53,698 bases of DNA, from the NCBI GenBank assembly GCA_903928915.1, contig CAIYSL010000110.1, forward strand, positions 1-53,698, in the 5' to 3' direction. The DNA comes from an uncultured Syntrophobacterales bacterium. Lineage in GTDB: Bacteria; Desulfobacterota; Syntrophia; Syntrophales; UBA5619. A program made the translations under genes and the position numbers. Below the pieces are notes generated by a model. The model saw only the letters and a program-made list of their open reading frames with translations. It had not been told where the DNA came from and ran no database searches. Of this stretch, positions 39,404 through 47,641 are shown in pieces; positions within the stretch are counted from its first letter, which is position 1; every line of letters begins with the position of its first letter.

Positions 39404-40111
39404 TCAGGGAGAACGCTTGTCCGCCGATTTCTTCGGCGCCGGGCGGCTGCGCAGCAGGACATAGGTTGCACCCGCGCCGCCGTCGTACGACTGGGCGCTG
39501 GCGAAGGCGATCACCCATTTGCGCCAGGAGGTGCGGGTCAGCCACTCCCGGACCTTATGTTTCAGCACCGGTTCGCCCGGGGAAGAAAGGCCGCGGCCGT
39601 GAACGATCAGGACGGCCCGCTTGCCCGACATGATCGCCCCGGTCAGGAACGCCTCCACCGCCTCCCGCGCCTCGGCCACCCCCATCCCGTGCAGATCGAT
39701 ATGGGCCTGCAGCGAAAAATCCCCCCGGTGCAGCCGCTCGGCGAACTCCGGCGGAACGTCCGCGGCGGTCCCTTCCATGTATTCGGGCGTGCGCGAGACG
39801 ACGAACCCCTCGCCGGATCTGATCAGATTCTCCAGACTGGCCGTCACGTCCGCCTCCGGCCCCGCCGGGGCCCCGCCAGCCGGCCGGCTGCCCCCGCCGC
39901 ATTTCCGTTCGTATTTGTCCGCGGCGATCGGCCTGACCCCCTGCATCGCATCCCGGAAGGCGCCGGCGTCGCCATCCGCCTCGCCGACGGGCGCGGATTT
40001 CTTTTCGGATTCTCTGCCGGGAATCGCACGCGGGAGGGCCCGGTCTTTGAGGTGTCTGCGCAGTTCCCCAAAGGGGCTGTGTTTCAACGGGGAGTCGGAA
40101 TCGTTCGTCAT
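39404..40111 (-). CDS. Smr (MutS2-type) domain protein
   Basis: 235 residues. The C-terminal Smr domain (about 140-225) contains IDLHGMGVAEA and VLIVHGRGLSSPG, the two conserved motifs of this endonuclease-like fold. The N-terminal 130 residues are charged and of low complexity. Stand-alone Smr proteins nick branched or nonstop-linked nucleic acids in studied cases, but the role here is unknown. ATG at 40111. It is convergent with glmM and followed by a GC-rich palindrome at 39384-39395. It lies 67 nt after the CoA transferase gene. Confidence 0.85.
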   Translation of the reverse strand: MTNDSDSPLKHSPFGELRRHLKDRALPRAIPGRESEKKSAPVGEADGDAGAFRDAMQGVRPIAADKYERKCGGGSRPAGGAPAGPEADVTASLENLIRSGEGFVVSRTPEYMEGTAADVPPEFAERLHRGDFSLQAHIDLHGMGVAEAREAVEAFLTGAIMSGKRAVLIVHGRGLSSPGEPVLKHKVREWLTRTSWRKWVIAFASAQSYDGGAGATYVLLRSRPAPKKSADKRSP

Positions 40112-40178
40112 AAGAAAATCCGCGGCGCTGATCTCTGCTCGACCCCGCCCGGCGGGCAGCCCGTCTCGCGGACCGCGA

Positions 40179-41393
40179 TCAAACGGAGCGGTTGATCACG
40201 CCGGCCGTCCTGAGCCGGTCGATCTCCTCCGGGGGATACCCCAGCAGTTCCCGCAGCACCGCCTCGGTGTGTTCGCCCAGGCGCGGCGCCGGGGCGTACA
40301 CCTCCCCCGGCGTTTCTGAGAGGCGGAGCGGGGAATTGGCGATCCGCATCCTCCCTACGGCCGGCTGGTCGATCTCGGCGAGCATGCCCCGATAGCGGAT
40401 GTGGGGGTCTTCGCAGATCTGCCGGATGTCGTTGATCGGCGAGTAGGGAAGGCTGGCCTCCTCGAACAGTGTTTCCCACTCGGCCGTCGTCTTCGTCTTC
40501 AGTACCGGCTCCAGGATCGCGTTGAGCTCCCGGAGGTTCCGGGTCCTGAGGAGGTTGGTGGCAAAGCGGGGATCGGAGCTCAGCCCCTCCCGGCCGATTA
40601 CCCTGCATAGCCGCGCAAACAGCTGGTCCGTCCCGGCGGCGGCGATGATCCAGGAGTCCGCCGTCCGATACCCCTGGAAGGGGGCGATCGAGGGGTGGGT
40701 CCCGCCCAGCGGCCCGGGGATTTCGCCGCTGATGGTGTAGCGGGCCACCGCGTTCTCCAGGGTGGCGAACAGGCCGTCGATCATCGACATGTCCAGATGC
40801 TGTCCGCGGCCCGTCTTTTCCCGATGCCACAGGGCCGCGAGGATCCCGACCACCGCCTGGGTCCCGGCAACGATGTCGCCCATCGAGGAACCGACCCGGC
40901 AGGGGGGGCCCCCTTCCGGACCGGTGATGCTCATGATCCCGCTGTAGGCCTGGGCCACCATGTCATAGGAGGGGCGCTGGGCGTACCCGGGCAGGGTGTC
41001 ATGGCCGAACCCGCTGATCGAGCAGTAGATGATCCGGGGGTTGATCCCCCGCAGTTCATCCCAGCCGAACCCCAGCTTGCGCATCGTCGTGGGGCGGTAG
41101 TTCTCCACGACCACGTCGGAAATGCGGATCAGCCGCCGGAGGATCTCCTTTCCCTCTTCCTGCCGCAGGTCCAGCACCATCCCCTTCTTGTTGCGGTTGA
41201 GGCTGATGAAATAGCCGCTGCGGTTCTTGTCCGGCTCTCCGGCAAAGGGGCCGAATTCCCGGGAATCGTCCCCCTGGGGAGGCTCCACGTGGATCACCTC
41301 CGCCCCCAGATCCGCCAGGTACATCGTCGTCGTCGGCGCCGCCAGCACGTGGCTGAGGTCTACCACCCGGATGCCTGCCAATGCCCCTGCCAT
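40179..41393 (-). CDS. CaiB/BaiF family CoA transferase (class III)
   Basis: 404 residues, a class III CoA transferase moving CoA between carboxylic acids. The catalytic aspartate is Asp173 in VGSSMGDIVAG. The N-terminal ADLGAEVIHVEPPQGD and LNRNKKGMVLDL are conserved nucleotide-binding segments. ATG at 41393 follows AAGGAGGAAGC; an upstream frame extension is spurious. Class III members serve formate, oxalate, carnitine, bile-acid or aromatic-acid pathways. No such pathway genes adjoin, so the acid substrate is open. Confidence 0.92.
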   Translation of the reverse strand: MAGALAGIRVVDLSHVLAAPTTTMYLADLGAEVIHVEPPQGDDSREFGPFAGEPDKNRSGYFISLNRNKKGMVLDLRQEEGKEILRRLIRISDVVVENYRPTTMRKLGFGWDELRGINPRIIYCSISGFGHDTLPGYAQRPSYDMVAQAYSGIMSITGPEGGPPCRVGSSMGDIVAGTQAVVGILAALWHREKTGRGQHLDMSMIDGLFATLENAVARYTISGEIPGPLGGTHPSIAPFQGYRTADSWIIAAAGTDQLFARLCRVIGREGLSSDPRFATNLLRTRNLRELNAILEPVLKTKTTAEWETLFEEASLPYSPINDIRQICEDPHIRYRGMLAEIDQPAVGRMRIANSPLRLSETPGEVYAPAPRLGEHTEAVLRELLGYPPEEIDRLRTAGVINRSV

Positions 41394-41501
41394 GCTTCCT
41401 CCTTCGTCCGCCGCCCTGCCGCTGCTTTTTCCCCTCGCTTTCATAATCTCAACCCGCCCGTCCGTCAATGGGGAATGTTTACCCCGGGCCCCGCTTCGGG
41501 G

Positions 41502-41530
41502 TTGCACTTTTTTCACGGCAGGCTTATGAT
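41502..41530 (+). promoter_or_regulatory. Promoter of the cyclophilin-like/histidine kinase operon
   Basis: TTGCAC (41502-41507) and TATGAT (41525-41530) with a 17-nt spacer. A small hairpin, CCCCG/CGGGG, lies just upstream at about 41489-41501. Confidence 0.6.
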
Positions 41531-41634
41531 TCCCTGCACAAGCCGCAGCACGCGCACCGATCCATCCCCGCCCGGCCTCACCCCGGCGCGCAGCGCAGGC
41601 GTTGACGGCGGGAAAAACCACAGGAGGGAACAGC

Positions 41635-42009
41635 ATGCCCACGCCGATCACGATCACCGCCGGAACGGTCACCGTTGCGGCGGAGCTGGCCGATACGCCC
41701 CTGGCCAAGCGCATCGCGGGAATACTCCCGATCGAAACGCGCCCCAACGAATGGGGCGACGAATTCTATTTCGCACTCTCCGTCCGGTCGGACCTCGACG
41801 ACACGGCCACCGCTCGGATCAAGGTCGGCGACATCGGGTTCTGGCCGCCGGGGAACGCCATGGCCATCTTCTTCGGCCCGACGCCGATGAGCAGCGGCGC
41901 CGACCCCGTCCCGGCGAGCGCGGTCTGTCTGATCGGCCGGATCACCGGCGACGCGACCTCGCTGCGCAAGGCGAGCGGCGCCCGGACAATCCGCATCGAC
42001 AAGGCGTAA
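41635..42009 (+). CDS. Cyclophilin-like fold protein (TM1367/DUF369-type)
   Basis: 124 residues without a signal peptide. The pattern AELADTPLAKRIAGILPIE, NEWGDEFYFAL, VGDIGFWPPGNAMAIFFGPTP and CLIGRITGD matches the bacterial cyclophilin-like family known from the TM1367 structure. The family resembles peptidyl-prolyl isomerases in fold but lacks a proven activity. ATG at 41635 follows AGGAGGG. It precedes the histidine kinase by 76 nt on the same strand. Confidence 0.8.
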   Translation: MPTPITITAGTVTVAAELADTPLAKRIAGILPIETRPNEWGDEFYFALSVRSDLDDTATARIKVGDIGFWPPGNAMAIFFGPTPMSSGADPVPASAVCLIGRITGDATSLRKASGARTIRIDKA

Positions 42010-42085
42010 TGCCACGGCCCGCAGAGGACAGGCCGGTCCTGCCTTCTCCTCTCCGGCAACCGCCACCGGCACAGGAGGATGCCAG

Positions 42086-43567
42086 ATGCCCGCTGCTGGG
42101 GATCGCGACCCCGCCGGCTCTCACGCCGCCGAACTGACACCCGCCTACAACAGGCACGTGCAGGGGGCCTATGTCCGGTCCGGGGCCAGCGTCATCATGT
42201 GGTTCTGCGGCTGGGTCGCCTACTACATCGGCGACATCACGGGCGGGAATTTTGCCGGGATGAGCTACGCGGTCCTGTATCTCATCCTGCTCAACCCCCC
42301 CACGCTCTGGATACTTAAGCGCATCCCGAACAAGCGGCTGTTCGGACGATTCTCGATCTTCGTCAATTTCCTGGAAATCATCGGGTACACCGCCATCATC
42401 CACTACGCCGGAGGCATCGAGGCAACCTTTCTGCTGCCCATCTACGCCGCCCTGATCGTCTACGTCGGGGTGATCGGCCCCCGCAGGCTCCCCTTCATCG
42501 TTGCGGCCTTATGCATCATCTGCTTCGACAGCATGGTGGTGCTGGAACATCTGGGCATCCTCGGGAACACCCATTTTCATCCCTCCCTCGGCGTACCCCT
42601 CCAGCGAAAGATCATGATCATGCTGACCACGGGGAGCCTGCTGTTCGTGGTGGCGTTCATCTCCTCCTACACGGCCGGGCTGCGGAAAAGGAACCGGGAC
42701 CTCCTGCGCCGGCAGAACGAGGAGCTGCGGCTGGCGCTCCGGAAGGCGAACGAGTCCGACCGCCTCCGGGAGGCGCTCGAACGGGCGAGCGAGTCTGACC
42801 GCCTCAAGTCCGAATTCCTGGCGAACATGTCCCATGAACTGCGCACCCCCCTCAATGCGATCATCGGTTTTTCCGAACTTCTGGAGTGCCAATACGCAGG
42901 AGAAATGGACCAGGCCCAGCGGGAGTACGTGCAGGCCATCAACCAGAGCGGGACGCATCTGCTGGCTATCATCAGCGACCTGCTCGACATCTCCAAGATC
43001 GAGGCGGGGAAGATGGAAATCGCGCCGCGGGCGGTCCCTCTGCCGGCCCTTCTGGAGGGGAGCGTGGTGATGTTCAGGGAAGAGGCCGCGAAGCAGGGGA
43101 TCCGGATATCCACCGACCTGGAGGAGTGCCCCGCAACGGTCCACGCCGACGAACTCAGGCTGAAGCAGATCGTCTGCAACCTCCTGGCGAATGCCGTAAA
43201 ATTCACCCCCGCCGGGGGGCAGGTAACCCTCGCCGCTCGCCGCCTTGCACGGCGGGATGGGCAGTGGTTGACCGAATCGGGAACGATCATCGCGCTGCCA
43301 CCGCCCGCGGGTCACGAGACGATCCGCCTCGCGGAGGTTGTGGATATCACGGTGACCGACACCGGCATCGGGATAAGACAGGAGGACCTGGCGCGGATCT
43401 TCAACCCCTTCGAGCAGGTCGACGGGTCGATAGGCCGGCGGTACCAGGGGACGGGTCTGGGGCTGTCGCTGGCCAGGCGGTTCGCCGAATTCCACGGCGG
43501 ATACCTGTGCGCGGCCAGCGGGGGGGAAAACCGGGGGAGCTCCTTCCACTGCGTGCTGCCGGCGTAG
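42086..43567 (+). CDS. Membrane sensor histidine kinase (orphan)
   Basis: 493 residues. About five or six membrane segments fill residues 30-195, followed by a charged coiled stretch (residues 200-235). The kinase core follows: H-box MSHELRTPLNAI with His250, N-box NLLANAVKFTP, G1 DTGIGI, F-box FNPFEQ and G2 GTGLGLSLA. The G1 box is preceded by an insert of about 35 residues. No PAS, HAMP or receiver domain is evident. ATG at 42086 follows AGGAGG. No response regulator gene is adjacent. The input signal is unknown. Confidence 0.92.
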   Translation: MPAAGDRDPAGSHAAELTPAYNRHVQGAYVRSGASVIMWFCGWVAYYIGDITGGNFAGMSYAVLYLILLNPPTLWILKRIPNKRLFGRFSIFVNFLEIIGYTAIIHYAGGIEATFLLPIYAALIVYVGVIGPRRLPFIVAALCIICFDSMVVLEHLGILGNTHFHPSLGVPLQRKIMIMLTTGSLLFVVAFISSYTAGLRKRNRDLLRRQNEELRLALRKANESDRLREALERASESDRLKSEFLANMSHELRTPLNAIIGFSELLECQYAGEMDQAQREYVQAINQSGTHLLAIISDLLDISKIEAGKMEIAPRAVPLPALLEGSVVMFREEAAKQGIRISTDLEECPATVHADELRLKQIVCNLLANAVKFTPAGGQVTLAARRLARRDGQWLTESGTIIALPPPAGHETIRLAEVVDITVTDTGIGIRQEDLARIFNPFEQVDGSIGRRYQGTGLGLSLARRFAEFHGGYLCAASGGENRGSSFHCVLPA

Positions 43568-43575
43568 GGAGGGCG

Positions 43576-44139
43576 TCAGGCTGCCCGCAGACGCCGCGTG
43601 ACGCGCTCCACAACCGCCGCCGGCGCCGCCCATCCCGGGAGAGCCAGGGCGCCGAGAATCTCATCCGGGGCGTATGCCGCGCCGCCGGTGTCATGCCCCC
43701 AGTGCCCCACGACCGCGGGAAAGGTCGTGATTTCGTAGCGCGCCAGGGCGGGGTGCCAGGTCAGAACGCAGTTTGGGTCGCCCTCCGCTCTCGTCCACCA
43801 TGCCACGAACTCCTGGTCCCGGGCGACCTGGGCGATGAATTCGCCGACGACCGGCGGGACGCCCGGGGGATCGGGAGCAGGCGCCCGTTCCGGAGCGGGT
43901 TTCGGTTTCCCGCGGGGGATGGTCCCGGCCTTGGGACCAGGTCGTGTCTCACGCGGGGCGGGCTTTGCAAGCCAGACCCAGTATGCGATGCCGATGCCGA
44001 GCAAGACATACAGCTGCCACGGCAGCCGCGTGAGCGTGCCTTTCGCGGTGAACCCGGCGATACCGTAGATGACCAGGCCCACGACAGCGCCTGCCAGGGT
44101 CCGCCACAGCACCTGCCAGGCGATCTTCAGAAACGTCAC
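43576..44139 (-). CDS. Hypothetical protein with two N-terminal membrane segments
   Basis: 187 residues, not recognised. Two membrane segments lie near residues 10-31 and 41-60, then a Pro/Arg-rich linker (about 62-95), then a soluble domain with WTRAEGDPNCVLTWHPAL and HWGHDTGG. The start is GTG at 44139, preceded by GGGAGG at 9 nt. It is convergent with the histidine kinase (8-nt gap) and lies 139 nt after the QueG-like gene. No function is assigned. Confidence 0.55.
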   Translation of the reverse strand: MTFLKIAWQVLWRTLAGAVVGLVIYGIAGFTAKGTLTRLPWQLYVLLGIGIAYWVWLAKPAPRETRPGPKAGTIPRGKPKPAPERAPAPDPPGVPPVVGEFIAQVARDQEFVAWWTRAEGDPNCVLTWHPALARYEITTFPAVVGHWGHDTGGAAYAPDEILGALALPGWAAPAAVVERVTRRLRAA

Positions 44140-44278
44140 CGGTCATGCCCTCCCGTTTGCATCGTTCCGCGTCCCGCGCAATCCGGCATCATGCAGCCGC
44201 GGGAACCTCCCCTCCCGGTCCGGGCGCGCGGATGGCATCCAGCGCCCCGCAGCCCTTGTTCCCCGGGAGCCCCGGCCA

Positions 44279-45403
44279 TCACCCCGCCGCGGCCTCCCGG
44301 GCCGCCAGGATCTCTTCCCGCACGGGGGAAGCGCTCCCGGGGAGGAACCCTTCCAGTGCCGCCTTCGCCGCCGGGGAACCGATCCGGCCGAGGGCCCAGG
44401 CGATCATGGCGCGTATCCGGTCGTCGCCGCAGGCGCCGAAGGCCCGCACCAGGTCGGGAACGGAGGCCTCGTCGCGCAAGTTGCCCATCACCCGGGCCAC
44501 GTTCGCCTTCCACCGCCAGAGATCGGCATCGGCCATGTAGAACATGTGCGGCCAGACCTTCTCCCTGAAGTAGGTCCTGTCCATATGGAGCAGCCGCTCC
44601 AACCGAAACGCCTCGACCATTCCCGCGGCCTTCTCGTTCATCGGGAGGTCCCGGCCGAGCCAGGGGGCGTTCCGGGGACACACCTCCTGGCAGCGATCGC
44701 ACCCGTAGACGTGGAGGCCCATCGGCTCCCGCAGTGCGCGCGGCGTCAGCTCGGCGCCGAAATAGGTGAGATAGGAGATGCAGCGGCGCGGATCGATGTG
44801 CCGCGGCCCCTTCAGGGCCTGGGTGGGGCAGGCGGCGATGCAGGCGTTCCGGCACCAGGCGGGGCAGCCGACCGCGAGGGTGGGCTCGTCCGGCTCGAAG
44901 GCCGCATCGACCACCAGTGCGATCGGGGTAACCCAGGACCCGCCGGCGGCCGCCCGCCGGGAATAGAAGAGGCAGTTCCTGCCGAAAGTCCCCAGCCCCG
45001 CCCGGGCCGCCGCCAGCCGATGGGGCAGGTGGAAGGGGACCTTCGAATCGACCCCGTTCTCCCGGAGGAAGGCGCGGAAGGCCTTCACCCTCCTGCCCAG
45101 ACGGTCGCCGGTCACGCGGTCGTCGTCGAGGTAGCAGCGGCCGAAATGGCGCTCCAGCGATGGCGGAAAGGCCTCCCGGAAGTAGGGCTCGACGAGGACG
45201 ATGATTGCCTTCGCCCCCGCCAGGACCGTGCGGGGATCGGTGCCGGCGATCAGGTCGAGGCCCGACCGGATCGCCCATTCGTACTCCTCCCGCCGCTGCT
45301 CGATGAGTTCCCGCTGGGACGAAAAGGGCTCCGCCGTGGTGAACCCCACGTCGGCGAACCCGAACTCGCGGGCCCTATCCGCGATCTGCCCTTTGGTGAG
45401 CAT
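44279..45403 (-). CDS. QueG-like 4Fe-4S protein (epoxyqueuosine reductase family)
   Basis: 374 residues of the COG1600 family, whose studied member QueG reduces epoxyqueuosine in tRNA with cobalamin. Two ferredoxin-like clusters are visible: Cys180, Cys184, Cys188 and Cys192 (CPAWCRNACIAACP), and Cys235, Cys238 and Cys242 (CDRCQEVCP). RAGLGTFGRN is the conserved cofactor-side motif. The first cluster spacing is C-x3-C-x3-C-x3-C rather than the CxxCxxCxxxC of E. coli QueG, and a C-terminal HEAT-like stretch (about 300-374) follows. ATG at 45403 with AGGGGG upstream; the gene starts 2 nt after the YgjP-type gene stop. Function as true QueG is uncertain. Confidence 0.78.
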   Translation of the reverse strand: MLTKGQIADRAREFGFADVGFTTAEPFSSQRELIEQRREEYEWAIRSGLDLIAGTDPRTVLAGAKAIIVLVEPYFREAFPPSLERHFGRCYLDDDRVTGDRLGRRVKAFRAFLRENGVDSKVPFHLPHRLAAARAGLGTFGRNCLFYSRRAAAGGSWVTPIALVVDAAFEPDEPTLAVGCPAWCRNACIAACPTQALKGPRHIDPRRCISYLTYFGAELTPRALREPMGLHVYGCDRCQEVCPRNAPWLGRDLPMNEKAAGMVEAFRLERLLHMDRTYFREKVWPHMFYMADADLWRWKANVARVMGNLRDEASVPDLVRAFGACGDDRIRAMIAWALGRIGSPAAKAALEGFLPGSASPVREEILAAREAAAG

Positions 45404-45405
45404 CG

Positions 45406-46179
45406 CTATCCCCCTGCGCCTTCCGGCCGCTCCTCCACCCAGGCCGGCACCCGCTTCCCGCCCTCGCGCATTGCCCGGTTGATGGCCCGGCAGGCCGGCT
45501 CGTGGCGCTCCAGGAGCTGCCAGAACCGCGGCGAGTGGCTCATGATCCGCGTATGACACAATTCGTGCAGCAGGACGCAGCGGGCCTGCTCCGGTTCGAG
45601 GAAGAGGAGCTTGTAGCTGAGGTTGATCTTCCCGGTGGACGAGCAGCTCGCCCAGCGCGTCCGCTGCCCCCGGATGAATGCCTCGGCGTACCGAAACCCG
45701 TACTCCCGGGCCAGACGGTCGAGGCGCGGCACGAGCGCCTCCCGCGCCCGGCAGACGAGCCAGTGCGTGAGTGCCGCGCGGCAGGCGGCGCGGTCAGCGA
45801 CGGCGCCGTACACGACAAGCCTCCCCGGCTCCTCCCGGAACACGCCGACCTTCCGCGTCCGCGCCGGCCGGTATTCCACCGACCAGCACTCCCCGAGGGC
45901 GGCAAGATCGATGCGGTCGGGCAGCGGGACCGGGGTCCGCAGGGGCTCCGCCGGCCGGGCCGCCAGCCGCTTGCCCTGGGCCTCGATCCAGGGCCGTTCG
46001 AGCTCCAGGATCGCGGGGATCCCGCGGAGGCTGAACCGCGGGGGCACGACCACGGTCAGGCCGTCCGCCGAAAGCTCCAGGCGCACCCGTTTCGCCCGCG
46101 CCGACCTCCGGACCCGGTAGGAAACCTCGCCCCCGGCGGCGGAATCCGAACACTGCCCGAACGGCCCCTCCCCTTCCAA
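45406..46179 (-). CDS. YgjP-type (M48-like) metallopeptidase
   Basis: 257 residues. The zinc site is HELCH followed by SHSPRFW, the pattern of the YgjP/WLM-like SprT-superfamily peptidases. The upstream signature RTRWASCSSTGKINL is the usual substrate-side motif of this group. The only in-frame start is a TTG at 46179, preceded by GGGGAGGG. It is coupled to the QueG-like gene downstream (2-nt gap). The substrate is unknown. Confidence 0.82.
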   Translation of the reverse strand: MEGEGPFGQCSDSAAGGEVSYRVRRSARAKRVRLELSADGLTVVVPPRFSLRGIPAILELERPWIEAQGKRLAARPAEPLRTPVPLPDRIDLAALGECWSVEYRPARTRKVGVFREEPGRLVVYGAVADRAACRAALTHWLVCRAREALVPRLDRLAREYGFRYAEAFIRGQRTRWASCSSTGKINLSYKLLFLEPEQARCVLLHELCHTRIMSHSPRFWQLLERHEPACRAINRAMREGGKRVPAWVEERPEGAGG

Positions 46180-46256
46180 TCTGCCCTCCCCGTCCCCGGG
46201 CGCGGCCCCGCATCGCCTTCATCGCGGGCAGCCCGCCTGTTCCCCTGGGTTTTCAT

Positions 46257-46282
46257 TTGACAGACAACCCGGCTTATGTCAA
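46257..46282. promoter_or_regulatory. Inverted TTGACA/TGTCAA pair between divergent genes
   Basis: TTGACA (46257-46262) and TGTCAA (46277-46282) form an inverted pair 14 nt apart in the gap between the YgjP-type and GcvR-like genes. Each could serve as a -35 for one direction. The -10 partners are poor, so this is tentative. Confidence 0.3.
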
Positions 46283-46315
46283 GGTTTTGCATACGCAACG
46301 AAAGGATGGTGCGCG

Positions 46316-46852
46316 GTGCGGACCACGATCGTTTTCACCCTGACCGGCACCGACCGGGTCGGGATCGTCGACGAAGTCACCCACCTGCTCCTGGCAAGCG
46401 GCGGCAACATCGAAACCAGCCGGATGACCCGGCTCGGCGGAGAATTCGCCATCCTGCTGCTCGCCTCCCTGCCGGCGGACGGGCTCGCGGCCCTGGAAGG
46501 GGCGCTCCCCCGCCTCGTCGCCGAGGGGTACAAGGTGACCACCACGCCGACCGACGGCCGCGCCGCCGGGACGTACGCCGGCTGGCGCCCCTACCAGGTG
46601 GAGCTGCGGGGCGCCGATCACGAAGGGATCATCCATGAGGTCGCCCATACCCTCTCGGGGTGCGGGATCACCATCGAGTCGCTGGATACCGGCACGGGTC
46701 GCGCGCCCATAAGCGGCGCCCCGCTGTTCACCATGACCGCGCTGATCGCGGTGCCGCCGACCCTGTCCGAACAGGGATGGAGGCAGGCCCTCGCGGAGGC
46801 GGCGCACCGCCTGGACGTGGAGATCCGGGTGGATCCCGTCGCCGGCCCCTGA
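46316..46852 (+). CDS. Tandem ACT domain protein, GcvR-like
   Basis: 178 residues with two ACT domains: TGTDRVGIVDEVTHLL near the start and ADHEGIIHEVAHTLSG in the second half. This arrangement is that of GcvR, the glycine cleavage repressor partner of GcvA, and of related small-molecule sensors. No gcv genes lie nearby. The start is a GTG at 46316 with AAAGGA 9 nt upstream. It likely senses an amino acid, but the regulatory partner is not in the window. Confidence 0.82.
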   Translation: MRTTIVFTLTGTDRVGIVDEVTHLLLASGGNIETSRMTRLGGEFAILLLASLPADGLAALEGALPRLVAEGYKVTTTPTDGRAAGTYAGWRPYQVELRGADHEGIIHEVAHTLSGCGITIESLDTGTGRAPISGAPLFTMTALIAVPPTLSEQGWRQALAEAAHRLDVEIRVDPVAGP

Positions 46853-46996
46853 GATACCCGGTCGATCGCTGCGCCCTCCCCGGAATCCGGGCCGCGGACA
46901 ACCGGGGCCGGGCAGGCGCGATCGGTCATCCGGGAGCTGGCAGGTGGTACCCGGCCCCGCCGGGAAGGACACCCTACAGAGGAAAGGAGAGTACAG

Positions 46997-47314
46997 ATGC
47001 CGGAATTTGGTTCACCCTTTGCGGGTCTCGCAAACGCACGGAAGGCTACGAAGGAGGAGTTGATCCGGGGTATCCGCTTCATGGTCGCCGCGGAGTACGA
47101 GGCAGTGCAGATGTACATGCAGCTCGCCGAGGCGACGGACAACAAGCTCGCCGCCGAGGTGCTCAAGGACATCGCCGACGAGGAGCGGGTGCACGCCGGC
47201 GAGTTCCTGAGGCTCTTGCACGAGCTGGCCCCCGACGAGGCGAAGTTCTATGCCGAAGGGGCCGAGGAGGTCGAGGAGGAGATCGCCAAGCTCAAGAAGC
47301 GGAAACGCCCGTGA
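46997..47314 (+). CDS. Small rubrerythrin/ferritin-like protein
   Basis: 105 residues, a two-helix ferritin-like unit with di-iron ligands in AAEYEAVQMY and DEERVHAGEF (the ExxH pattern). Its lysine-rich tail ends KLKKRKRP. It resembles the short ferritin-like proteins that assemble as dimers or higher rings, including those packaged in encapsulins; no encapsulin gene is present. ATG at 46997 follows AAGGAG. The stop overlaps the next gene start as GTGA. Confidence 0.85.
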   Translation: MPEFGSPFAGLANARKATKEELIRGIRFMVAAEYEAVQMYMQLAEATDNKLAAEVLKDIADEERVHAGEFLRLLHELAPDEAKFYAEGAEEVEEEIAKLKKRKRP

Positions 47315-47622
47315 GCTCGGCGGAGCGCCCGCAGGCCGCCGGGATCGGCCGCATCCTGCTGGCCGCAGCGCTGCTCGCCGGCGCCCTCGCGGGCGCGCAG
47401 CCCCTGTGGGCGGCGGCAAAACCGTCGGAACAGCAGTGCCGCGCCGCGGTCACCGCAATGGTGGACGCCCTGCGGACGCAGCCGATGGCCAGAGAGCGGG
47501 ACGAGCGGCGGCGCAAGGAACTGCTGGCGGAAATGGAGCAGCTGGTGGAGACCCACCGCAGCCAGGGGATCGACGCCTGCGGCACCTGGAAGGAAATCAA
47601 CTACCGGGCGGTCCGCCAGTAG
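47311..47622 (+). CDS. Small secreted protein with two cysteines
   Basis: 103 residues. GTG at 47311 overlaps the ferritin-like stop by 4 nt (GTGA), so it is translationally coupled. A signal peptide spans about residues 14-35 (ILLAAALLAGALAGAQPLWA). The mature part is short and helical, with cysteines in EQQCRAAV and IDACGTW that could form a disulfide. I do not recognise a family. The coupling suggests that it works with the ferritin-like protein. Confidence 0.68.
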   Translation: MSSAERPQAAGIGRILLAAALLAGALAGAQPLWAAAKPSEQQCRAAVTAMVDALRTQPMARERDERRRKELLAEMEQLVETHRSQGIDACGTWKEINYRAVRQ

Positions 47623-47641
47623 CGTACAGATCGCCCCGACC

